Shown here piece by piece: positions 24,306-32,352 of a DNA stretch of 35,130 nt (position 1 is the stretch's first letter; each line of letters opens with the position of its first letter). The translations under genes were made by a program, and so were the position numbers. The notes under the pieces were generated by a model. That model was not told where the DNA came from and searched no databases. It worked only from the letters and a program-made list of their open reading frames with translations. The stretch is from Lyngbya sp. PCC 8106. GTDB lineage: Bacteria > Cyanobacteriota > Cyanobacteriia > Cyanobacteriales > Microcoleaceae. The stretch lies in NCBI RefSeq assembly GCF_000169095.1, contig NZ_AAVU01000057.1:1-35130 (forward strand). The letters are read 5' to 3'.

Positions 24306-25895
24306 ATGTTGGACACACAACCAGACTTTGCAGGATTGCATCTCCCGGAGATATTGGGTGTAGAAACCCTCGATAGTACCCCATGGACTGGATATTCTGA
24401 TCCCTTCGCTCCCACCGTTCCAGACTTATCTGTTCTAGAACCGACGATTATTGCTGAGACTTCTGATTATAACCCAGACAATAACTCAAATCTTCTCGCA
24501 ACCGATCCCCTGACTGGAGATAGCCTCACCAATACCTTTTTGCTTCCAGTCGTTGATGATACTCTCGCTACAGCTCAAGATTTAGGCCCAATAGAAGGGA
24601 CTCAAACGATTAATGATTCTGTCGGAATCGATGATTTAAACGACTATTATCGCATTCAGCTTAATAGTGCTAGCAATCTCAATTTATCCCTAGATGGTTT
24701 AACAGCAGATGCCGATTTAGAATTGATCGCCGATAACAACGGTGATGGTTTTGCTGACTACAGTGAAGTGATTGATTATTCCTATCAATGGGGAACCTTT
24801 TCTGACAATATTTCAGCAGACTTACCTGCGGGAACCTACTTTGTGAACGTTGAACAATACAGTGGGGAGACACCCTACACTCTAACGGTTTCAACAACTC
24901 AGACCTCTTTGGTTAATCCTGTTTCTGATTTTGATCCGATTGAGGGGTACGGTTTAATTAATGCTTCTGCTGCGGTTAGTCGTGCTATTGGTTCTCCGGT
25001 TCCCTTTGCGGATGTTCCCGATACTTATCATCCCAACTGGGGACTCAATACAATTCATATTCCCGAAGTTTGGAGTCAGGGTTTTACAGGCGAAGGCGTG
25101 GTTGTCGCGGTACTCGATACCGGAGTTGACTACACTCACCCCGATCTCGATGGTAGAATTTGGCAAAATATTGATGAAATTCCGGGTAATGGCATTGATG
25201 ACGATGGAAACGGTTATCGAGACGATGTGAGGGGTTGGGATTTTATTTATAACGATGCTGATCCGATGGATTATTATGGTCACGGAACCCATGTTGCCGG
25301 AATTGTCGCCGCAGAAGCGAATGAATTTGGGGTGACTGGAGTGGCTCCCAACGCTCAAATTATGCCTGTGCAAGTGATTACTGATTATCTTGGCGATGTC
25401 GATAGTCTTGCTTCCGGGATTTACTATGCCGTTAATAATGGTGCAGATGTTATTAATATGAGTCTGGGTTTTGATAGTTATAGTAGCTTCTACTATGACC
25501 TGACTCTGCTCCAAGAAGCTGTTCAGTTTGCGACGGAGAATGGAGTGGTGGTGGTATCATCGGCTGGAAATAACTATGGGTTTTCACCGACCTATCCGGC
25601 TCAGTACGCCACAGACTGGGGAATTGCTGTCGGCGCTTCTAACTCTTATGACTGGGTGGCCGATTTCTCCAATGATGCTGGGTTTACGCCCTTAGATTAT
25701 GTGGTTGCGCCTGGTGTTAGTATTTATTCCACGACACCCAACAACAATTATGAGTATTTCGAGGGAACGTCGATGGCGGCGCCTCATGTGGCGGGTGTTG
25801 CGGCGTTGATGTTGAGTGCGAACCCCAATTTAACGGTTGCGGAAGTTGAGCAAATTTTGACAGAAACCGCCAATCACTCTGTTTTGATTGCGTGA
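24306..25895 (+). CDS. PPC-domain subtilisin-like serine protease (S8)
   Basis: After a 75-residue leader, a pre-peptidase C-terminal (PPC) type beta domain spans about residues 85-195 (NDYYRIQLNSASNLNLSLDG to GTYFVNVEQYSGETPYTLTV). The S8 catalytic domain follows with the triad D271 (VAVLDTGVDYTHPDLDG), H326 (YGHGTHVAGI) and S489 (GTSMAAPHVAGVAALML). Asp-rich turns such as GNGIDDDGNGYRDD probably bind calcium. No Sec signal peptide is visible, as in other cyanobacterial proteins exported by other routes or kept inside. A GYGLINASAAV segment, usually near the end of S8 domains, lies before the catalytic domain here. All catalytic residues are intact, so it should be active. Confidence 0.92.
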   Translation: MLDTQPDFAGLHLPEILGVETLDSTPWTGYSDPFAPTVPDLSVLEPTIIAETSDYNPDNNSNLLATDPLTGDSLTNTFLLPVVDDTLATAQDLGPIEGTQTINDSVGIDDLNDYYRIQLNSASNLNLSLDGLTADADLELIADNNGDGFADYSEVIDYSYQWGTFSDNISADLPAGTYFVNVEQYSGETPYTLTVSTTQTSLVNPVSDFDPIEGYGLINASAAVSRAIGSPVPFADVPDTYHPNWGLNTIHIPEVWSQGFTGEGVVVAVLDTGVDYTHPDLDGRIWQNIDEIPGNGIDDDGNGYRDDVRGWDFIYNDADPMDYYGHGTHVAGIVAAEANEFGVTGVAPNAQIMPVQVITDYLGDVDSLASGIYYAVNNGADVINMSLGFDSYSSFYYDLTLLQEAVQFATENGVVVVSSAGNNYGFSPTYPAQYATDWGIAVGASNSYDWVADFSNDAGFTPLDYVVAPGVSIYSTTPNNNYEYFEGTSMAAPHVAGVAALMLSANPNLTVAEVEQILTETANHSVLIA

Positions 25896-26079
25896 ATCTG
25901 ATCAGCTTGTTAAACTCAGACGCAGAGTGCATAGGCTCAGAACCTCCAGAAATAAGTATTTGTGAAGGGGAAAACCACCCCGAGTTCAAGACTCACAAAT
26001 CTCTCTAGAAGGTGAAATAATGAATTAAATCCTCAAAGTCTGTTCTCGTTCACTATCGCCAACTCAAACTTAAATCTCA

Positions 26080-27486
26080 ATGGGTACTGCGTCAAAATAC
26101 TGGAAATTGGTTAAACTCACAAGTTCAGGACAGCGGAAAATCTCTGAAATTCCGTCAGCTCAGGCATTTTTTCAGTTAGCACTAACCGAGTGGGCGACTC
26201 GTACAGAAGTCTCAGATGTAGCCATTCAGCAAAAATTGACTCAATGGTATCGAGAACCAAAAACGCTTCCTGATCCTCATTTAAGTTCAACTGATGCTCA
26301 ACTGTGTCTTTTGTGTTTTATTTCTTGGGAAATTGAACAAACCTGCTTATACTTAGAAGCTAAATTTGGGACAGAACATGGTTTTAGTCGTCAAGATTTA
26401 TTTCCTTTAGTTCTGGATGAATCGGGAGAAATCAACCCGAAAAATAACTCTTATCAGTCTTTAGCTAGACAAATTCTAGAGAGTTTTGACCCCGAAAAAA
26501 GCAGTTTAGCCACCTGGACAAATCGCCGAGTTAGATACCATCCTGAACTGAACGCATTTCTGCTCGAACGGGGAATTTATATGGTGAGTAATTGGGCAAT
26601 TTTGAATGATACTCGACCTAAACAACTAGAGCGAATTTTAACTGAAGTTTATCAACTCACTCCTCTAGAAGTTCAACGCAGTAGCCAAATTTTATTCAGT
26701 TATCACAATGTCTATCGCAGTCAACGACTTCAGCAACGGAGTAGCGGATTTAAAAGGCGATGTCAACCTCCAACTCCTGAACAATATGAACAAATGGCTG
26801 ATATTTTAAAAACTCAATTTGATCTCTCAATTCCGACTAAGATGATTGCTCAAAATCTCCAAGAAATTGCTAATCAATTAAGAGATTATCGGATTTATAG
26901 TCGAGGCGGACAGTTTCCCACTCAATCTTTAGATGCTTCTTCCTCAGAAGGCTTAGAACAATTAACGGCTCCTGAACCCACAGAAGACAACCATAATACT
27001 CAAACAGAGTTTTTAGAGCAGTACCGTCAGCATTTTATGTCTTGTTTAGATCGGAGTTTGTTAGAGGTTGTAGAGCAACGGTTGAGTCAATTAAAACGTC
27101 GCAATCAGGAAAAGTCAGAACAGTTTTTAAAAGCATTAAGTCTATTTCATTGTCGGGAAGAATCAATGGGAGAAATTGCTAAAAAACTCGGACTGAAAGC
27201 ACAATATCAAGTGACTCGTTTGTTAAACTTAAAGGAATTTAGAGCAGATGTCCGACAAAAACTATTGATTCAATTGCGTGATCGTATTCTTGATTTTGCT
27301 AAAAGTTATACTGATGTTCACCGTCTGCAAACTCTCGATCACGAACTAGATGAAGCTCTTAATGAAGAAATTGATAAGTTGATTCAAGAAGCCGAATCAG
27401 AATCTCACAACTCTCAAGAAAGTTCAACTAAAAGTTTATTTTCTCAACGACTTTGTGAGCAGATAGATTGTCAGTTTAACTGTTAA
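26080..27486 (+). CDS. Sigma-70-like regulatory protein of the cyanobacterial DUF1822-linked type
   Basis: The 468-residue soluble protein has two regions that recall sigma factors. Around residues 140-185, FDPEKSSLATWTNRRVRYHP and YMVSNWAILNDTRP resemble the region-2-like part of a divergent cyanobacterial sigma-70 family. Around 363-400, REESMGEIAKKLGLKAQYQV is a helix-turn-helix like sigma region 4. There is no signal peptide or membrane segment. From memory, relatives in other filamentous cyanobacteria sit directly before a DUF1822 gene, as here (100 bp apart, same strand). It may direct transcription of the locus, but that is inference, and promoter recognition residues are not identifiable. 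Confidence 0.7.
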   Translation: MGTASKYWKLVKLTSSGQRKISEIPSAQAFFQLALTEWATRTEVSDVAIQQKLTQWYREPKTLPDPHLSSTDAQLCLLCFISWEIEQTCLYLEAKFGTEHGFSRQDLFPLVLDESGEINPKNNSYQSLARQILESFDPEKSSLATWTNRRVRYHPELNAFLLERGIYMVSNWAILNDTRPKQLERILTEVYQLTPLEVQRSSQILFSYHNVYRSQRLQQRSSGFKRRCQPPTPEQYEQMADILKTQFDLSIPTKMIAQNLQEIANQLRDYRIYSRGGQFPTQSLDASSSEGLEQLTAPEPTEDNHNTQTEFLEQYRQHFMSCLDRSLLEVVEQRLSQLKRRNQEKSEQFLKALSLFHCREESMGEIAKKLGLKAQYQVTRLLNLKEFRADVRQKLLIQLRDRILDFAKSYTDVHRLQTLDHELDEALNEEIDKLIQEAESESHNSQESSTKSLFSQRLCEQIDCQFNC

Positions 27487-27586
27487 ACAAATTTATCTTT
27501 AATCTCTATGCTATCTAAATGTACTACAATAGAATCTTGCATCAAACCTGACTCATCCTTAACTAAAATAATTAGGAGAAATCATA

Positions 27587-28972
27587 ATGAATAACTCATC
27601 CTTACTTACGGAAATGTCACTGGGCTTTGAATCTTTCTCAACTTCATCGATTGCTTTATTGGATGAACAGATTAATCAAGCAATAGAACTCAGTTATCCC
27701 CTTCAGGATGAATCTCGAAAATGGTATACTTATTTAAACGCTTTAGCTTTATTTGGTTTTGAAAGCTGGTTAGAAGAACGAGGCGATGATTTCATCGTGA
27801 ACCGAGAAAACTGCTCGATTTTTCATCCAGAAGTGGCGAATACGATTGAAGCGGTTTGTAATTTATATGTTAATCAATTTAAAGTTTGTCTTGTTACGGT
27901 TGGGAGTTTATCTGATGAAATCGTTAGCATTCCTCAAGCTGTATTAGACTTACCAGAATATGCGGCTCAATTGTATGTTTTAGTGGAAGTTCAAGAAGAA
28001 CTTGAAACCGTTGTTGTCTCTAGTTTTATTTCCTATCAAAACCTGATTGCTGCAAAAACTAATGCAAATTTAGAACCGGATTTAGATTGGACTTATCAAG
28101 TTCCTATACAATGGTTTGAATCCGAAATAGATCAGTTAATTCTATATTTTCGTTGTTTAGAAACCACAGCAATTTCTTTACCTGAAATTCCCGCTCGTCA
28201 AACTTTACTCTCTACTAAACAAGCACAACTACAGACGATTTTACCTCAACTTTCGACTCAAAACTCACAGTCAACTCCCCAACTGTGGAATCTATTAAAC
28301 TGGGAACAAGGAATAGCAATACTCACAAATCCTGAACTGTTACGATGGGTTTATCAGGTGCAAAATAAAACTGATTTAGAACCTGAAATAAGCCAATCAG
28401 AGTTGATTAAAACTCAAACAAATTACCTCGGTGATCTTCTCACACTTTTAAGCAAACCCGCCATTAATTTAGGGCGTTGGTTACAAGATGAACTTGACAC
28501 TTTAGCAACAGAATTTTCCTGGGTTTTGATTCCAGAATTCTCAACAGCGACAGGGATGAGAAGTTTGAGATGGGCTTCAGAGGAATTTGAAGCAATTGTA
28601 GGAGAACTGAACAAAAAAGGAGAAGAAATTCCGACTCAAGCCAAAGGAGGTTATCGAGATTTACAACTAGCAGAAACCACTTTACGTTTGTATGCTTTAA
28701 CTTGGGAATTAGAGTCAGATACCGTTCGAGAATGGAAACTTTTACTGATTTTGGGAACGCCTTCTCAGACGAGTTTACCCCATCAAATTCAGTTAAGAGT
28801 GAGTGATGCGACTAGCATTTTAGTTGAAAAAGGATTAAATCCCGATGATGATTATTCTTATATTTTTACTGCGGTTATTGGAAGCTTAGATGAAAAATTT
28901 ATTGTTACCGTGAGTCTCGGTTCTGAAATTCAAGAAACTTTACCTCCTTTTGGGTTTAACCCCGAACAATAA
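27587..28972 (+). CDS. DUF1822-family protein
   Basis: The 461-residue protein matches my knowledge of DUF1822, a family almost confined to cyanobacteria. Recognisable parts are RKWYTYLNALALFGFESWLEE near residues 44-65, the beta-rich VPQAVLDLPEYAAQLYVLVEV-type block, and the late PSQTSLPHQIQLRVSDAT with FTAVIGSLDEKFIVTVSL at the end. The molecular function is unknown. A strong ribosome-binding site (TTAGGAGAAATC) lies just before the ATG at 27587. It is the second gene of the sigma-like/DUF1822 pair. In other genomes I recall a CHAT-domain gene following; here a pentapeptide protein and a CHAT-like remnant follow instead. Confidence 0.85.
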   Translation: MNNSSLLTEMSLGFESFSTSSIALLDEQINQAIELSYPLQDESRKWYTYLNALALFGFESWLEERGDDFIVNRENCSIFHPEVANTIEAVCNLYVNQFKVCLVTVGSLSDEIVSIPQAVLDLPEYAAQLYVLVEVQEELETVVVSSFISYQNLIAAKTNANLEPDLDWTYQVPIQWFESEIDQLILYFRCLETTAISLPEIPARQTLLSTKQAQLQTILPQLSTQNSQSTPQLWNLLNWEQGIAILTNPELLRWVYQVQNKTDLEPEISQSELIKTQTNYLGDLLTLLSKPAINLGRWLQDELDTLATEFSWVLIPEFSTATGMRSLRWASEEFEAIVGELNKKGEEIPTQAKGGYRDLQLAETTLRLYALTWELESDTVREWKLLLILGTPSQTSLPHQIQLRVSDATSILVEKGLNPDDDYSYIFTAVIGSLDEKFIVTVSLGSEIQETLPPFGFNPEQ

Positions 28973-29098
28973 AGCCAGCAGACAACCAGAAAGTGTTCAA
29001 TTCATTTTGAATTTTACCTCTAGGTGTTGTTACATGAGAGATGAAAGATTTTAGATCGTATGATTAGGGTTTTTTAGATTCTACTACAGGTGTGCATC

Positions 29099-30097
29099 AT
29101 GAATATTTGTTTTTCTGAAACTAATCCTCCGCCTTCATTCAACCCAAAACCACAGAACTCAGAAAATAAAACGCTCAAACTTCTAGATCCAATTTCTCGA
29201 CTTTTAAACACAAAAATTGGTAAAAATAGTAATCTTTCAAAAGCAAACTTACAACAAGCAGATCTCTCTGAAGTCAATTTATCTGGAGCTGATTTAGAAG
29301 AAGCAAACCTTCAAGAAGCAAATCTTGTTAACGCGAATTTAAGAAATGCTAATTTAAAAAAAGCAAACCTCCAAAATGCTAACTTAACTGGAAGTGATTT
29401 GCGGGGTGCTGATTTAAGTTTTGCGATACTCAAAGGCAGTAATTTAACTCGGGCAAATTTAGAAAATGCGGATTTTAAATCAGCCGATTTGGGGTGTTTT
29501 TCTTCTCAACAGACTCTACTCAATCACGCCAATCTAAAAAATGCTAACTTTGCTCAAGCCAATTTACAAGGAATTTCTCTACAAGCCGCTAATCTCACGG
29601 GAGCGAATCTCAAAGAAGTCAATTTGAATCCAGATTTATATGAAGATAAGACTTCAAAAGTAACAATTGTAAGTGATTTAACGGGTGCAAATTTAAGTAA
29701 TGCAAATCTCAGAAAAGCCCAACTTAACTATGCGATTCTAGACAGTACAAACTGTGAAAACACAAACTTTAAACAAGCTCAACTTCAGCACGCTATTTTC
29801 CGCAAAGCTAATTTAATGAATACTGACTTAAGTGAAGTGAATCTAAATTTTGCTGATTTTACACAGGCAAATATTCGAGGTGCAAATTTGAGAATGAGTA
29901 ACCTAGAAAGAGGCTGTTTAGTAGACGCAAAATTAATCAATGCTAAGTTAGAATTTGCTCGTTTAATTAATATTGATATGAGTGGAGCCAACTTTAAAGG
30001 CGCTAGTTGGAGTCGTGCTGAATTGTCTAATAATATCATGGAAAATGTTACCTTACCAGACGGAACACCATATCATCAATTAACGGATAAAGAATAG
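29099..30097 (+). CDS. Pentapeptide-repeat protein
   Basis: After about 45 non-repeat residues, almost the whole protein is made of A(D/N)LXX pentapeptides (for example SGADLEEANLQEANLVNANL), which fold into a right-handed quadrilateral beta helix. The run is broken by two short non-repeat loops near LGCFSSQQTLLNH and NPDLYEDKTSKV. There is no signal peptide or membrane segment, so it is probably cytoplasmic. Such proteins act as scaffolds or DNA-mimic inhibitors in some cases; nothing here fixes the role. ATG at 29099 is preferred over GTG at 29090. The CHAT-like remnant begins 3 bp after the stop, implying cotranscription. Confidence 0.92.
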   Translation: MNICFSETNPPPSFNPKPQNSENKTLKLLDPISRLLNTKIGKNSNLSKANLQQADLSEVNLSGADLEEANLQEANLVNANLRNANLKKANLQNANLTGSDLRGADLSFAILKGSNLTRANLENADFKSADLGCFSSQQTLLNHANLKNANFAQANLQGISLQAANLTGANLKEVNLNPDLYEDKTSKVTIVSDLTGANLSNANLRKAQLNYAILDSTNCENTNFKQAQLQHAIFRKANLMNTDLSEVNLNFADFTQANIRGANLRMSNLERGCLVDAKLINAKLEFARLINIDMSGANFKGASWSRAELSNNIMENVTLPDGTPYHQLTDKE

Positions 30098-30100
30098 AAA

Positions 30101-30433
30101 ATGAACGAAAATATAATCCTTTTTGTTTGAATCTTTTTGGCTAGATTTTCTTTAATTACATTTTTAACTCTGCTCGTTTATGAACAAGAGAGCGTAAGCT
30201 TTGCGCCCCTAAAGTTCACCCCCTCTGATTCAATAGAAATTGCTTTAAGTTTAGCCACAGATTCTCTTTCTATTACCCAAATTAAACGAGTTATTTTTAT
30301 TCATCAAGGTTCTCTATTTTTAGTTCTTTTTGCTGCTTTAATCGATCAACAAAGAACCCCTCTGATTGAACATCATACCCTTTCTATTGTTCCCGCTATT
30401 CAAGTTTTAGAATTAAATATTATACCGTTATAA
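30101..30433 (+). pseudogene. Truncated CHAT-domain remnant with an in-frame TGA
   Basis: From ATG 30101 the frame runs MNENIILFV, TGA (30128-30130), then IFLARFSLITFLTLLVY and onward to a stop at 30431-30433. Replacing the TGA by TGG gives one continuous hydrophobic N-terminus, so the stop looks like a recent nonsense change. The C-terminal half, KRVIFIHQGSLFLVLFAAL followed by PLIEHHTLSIVPAIQVLEL, resembles the start of CHAT (caspase-HetF-associated-with-TPR) domains, where V-F-x-D-G-x-L-R-x-x-P-x-A-A-L, then a L-I-E/V-E segment and V-x-P-x-L-Q-L are common. The catalytic His and Cys parts are missing, as are the TPRs. A protein could also start at TTG 30137. The CHAT call is by eye, not by profile. 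Confidence 0.6.
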
Positions 30434-30546
30434 AAATAAGGTAAACTCTAAACAATATCTATCTTTTGGCTTACCTCGATAGCAAGATGTATTCAATCAA
30501 GCATTCATTTAAACTAGCTTCAACAACTAGAATTGAAGTTCAATTG

Positions 30547-31785
30547 ATGGATAATAGTGGATTTTTAACTAGCTACAGCGACGCAGTTTTAACTTCTCTA
30601 AGCTTTTTCTGGAAGGCATTATGGGCATTTATTCTCGGTTATATTATTAGTAGTGCAATCCAAGTATTTGTTACCCGTGAACGCATGAAGCAGACGATGG
30701 GAGAAGCGGGAAAAAAGAGTATTGCTCTAGGTACATTTTTTGGGTTTATTTCCAGTTCTTGTAGTTTTGCAGCACTGGCTACAACGAAATCTTTATTTAA
30801 AAAAGGAGCGGGGTTTGTGCCTTCTCTGGCTTTTTTACTGGCTTCTACAAACTTAGTGATTGAACTCGGATTTATTATTGCAATTTTCTTGGGTTGGCAG
30901 TTTGTCGTCGGGGAATATTTAGGCGGAATTATCTTAATTCTATTAATGTGGCAAGTTGTTCGTTTCACCCGTCCGAAAAAGTTAATTAAAAAAGCCAGAA
31001 GAAGACTCAACGAACAAGAGGGACATGAAGACGAAAATAAAGAAGTTCCTGACTGGAAAGAAAAAATTCAAACCCAAAAAGCCTGGATACAGGTTGCCCA
31101 TAAATATTTTATGGAATGGGGAATGGTCTGGAAAGATGTCACCTTTGGGTTTACCATTGCTGGAATTATTTCGGCATTTGTTCCTCCTGCTTTTTTTCAG
31201 ACTTTATTTATCGGTTCGGGTCAAAACACTTCTCCGGGTTTTTTAGCGATTTTAGAACAGACTATTATCGGCCCTGTGGCGGCTTTCTTCACATTTATTG
31301 GTTCAATGGGAAATATTCCCCTTGCTTCGATTCTTTATAGTAATGGGGTGAGTTTTGCGGGGGTGATGGCGTTTATTTTTAGTGATTTGGTGGTGTTTCC
31401 GGTGATTCGGATTAATGCTAAATATTATGGTTGGAAACTTGCTCTCTATATTATTGGTGTATTTTTGGCGGCTTTGGTGGGAACATCTCTGATGTTGCAT
31501 TATGGCTTTTCTATCTTGAATTTACTTCCAGAAACAGGCGGTCAAAGTGCTGCTGAAAGTGAGCGTTTTGCGATTGATTATACCTTCTGGCTGAATCTGG
31601 TTTTTCTGGGACTTACAGGGGTTCTGGCTTGGTTAAATTATAATCAACGTCAAGAAAGTCAGGGTCAACATCACGGTCATAGTCACGGTAGCAAAAAAGG
31701 AATCATTGAAAATATTTTGTTTTATCTAGCGATTGCAAGTATTATTTGGCTGGTGGGGGGTTTAATCGTTTCGTTAATTGTTTGA
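30547..31785 (+). CDS. Permease of the ArsP/YraQ type
   Basis: This is a polytopic membrane protein with about ten hydrophobic segments. It has the family features of the ArsP_1/YraQ permeases: KKSIALGTFFGFISSSCSFA with the conserved Ser-Cys-Ser core, ALATTKSLFKKGAGFVPSLA, STNLVIELGFI, and in the second half GPVAAFFTFIGSMGNIPLA. Members such as ArsP export organoarsenicals; others are uncharacterised, so the substrate here is open. A charged loop (about 115-165) separates the halves, and a His-rich stretch QHHGHSHGSKK near the C-terminus may bind metal. I prefer ATG 30547 because it places the first membrane segment normally; ATG 30487 is possible. It follows the CHAT remnant by 113 bp. Confidence 0.88.
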   Translation: MDNSGFLTSYSDAVLTSLSFFWKALWAFILGYIISSAIQVFVTRERMKQTMGEAGKKSIALGTFFGFISSSCSFAALATTKSLFKKGAGFVPSLAFLLASTNLVIELGFIIAIFLGWQFVVGEYLGGIILILLMWQVVRFTRPKKLIKKARRRLNEQEGHEDENKEVPDWKEKIQTQKAWIQVAHKYFMEWGMVWKDVTFGFTIAGIISAFVPPAFFQTLFIGSGQNTSPGFLAILEQTIIGPVAAFFTFIGSMGNIPLASILYSNGVSFAGVMAFIFSDLVVFPVIRINAKYYGWKLALYIIGVFLAALVGTSLMLHYGFSILNLLPETGGQSAAESERFAIDYTFWLNLVFLGLTGVLAWLNYNQRQESQGQHHGHSHGSKKGIIENILFYLAIASIIWLVGGLIVSLIV

Positions 31786-32004
31786 TTTTTGAGTTGAAAA
31801 CTTGGATGAAATATTGTATAATATTTAAACTTAGATTATTATTTTGGTATCGCTCAATGCTAGCTTAAACTTACAGCTTAAATTGACAAAAGTATCGAGT
31901 ATGAAGTGGCACCCTGCCGGATTTTTACATCAGATTAAGCAACTCTAAAAATACAGAGCTGCTTGGAGAAAGTCGAGTGTAACAGACAGAAAATTGAGTA
32001 TAGT

Positions 32005-32220
32005 TTAATCCAGTTTAGAACCCTCTTCGATCACTTTTACCCGTCCTCGTGCCACAGAACGTAACAGTCTATCAATGGAACGTCTTTCTTCTTCGTTGAG
32101 AGACTCATCAAGCAAAGCCGCCATCAGTCCATAACGATCAGCTTGGGTTAGACAGTGGTGATCGGTGACAGAAGCGATGATTTCATTAATTGCGCCAGGG
32201 AGGAGATTGAGTTGATACAT
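32005..32220 (-). CDS. Small conserved cyanobacterial-type protein
   Basis: A 71-residue soluble protein, mainly helical, with LTQADRYGLMAALLDESLNE and EERRSIDRLLRSVARGRVKV as the clearest blocks. I believe the ADRYGLMAALLD segment is conserved in cyanobacteria, but I know no function. It lies 132 bp downstream of the MCE gene on the same strand and may share its transcript. Confidence 0.7.
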   Translation of the reverse strand: MYQLNLLPGAINEIIASVTDHHCLTQADRYGLMAALLDESLNEEERRSIDRLLRSVARGRVKVIEEGSKLD

Positions 32221-32352
32221 AAGAAATATAGACTCGACTTTTTAATTGTCTCATTCTTTTGTAATTACAGGGGTGATACCCTTCAGGGAATTCTTGTGAA
32301 CTCAACCCCGAAGGCTTGGTGATCTTGATCACTAAGTTGGGTCAGTGAAGCT

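Noticed and set aside
24954..25514. Minus-strand frame of 186 codons inside the protease gene
   Set aside because: The opposite strand encodes the conserved S8 domain; the frame is Ile/Asn/His-rich, typical of an antisense shadow.
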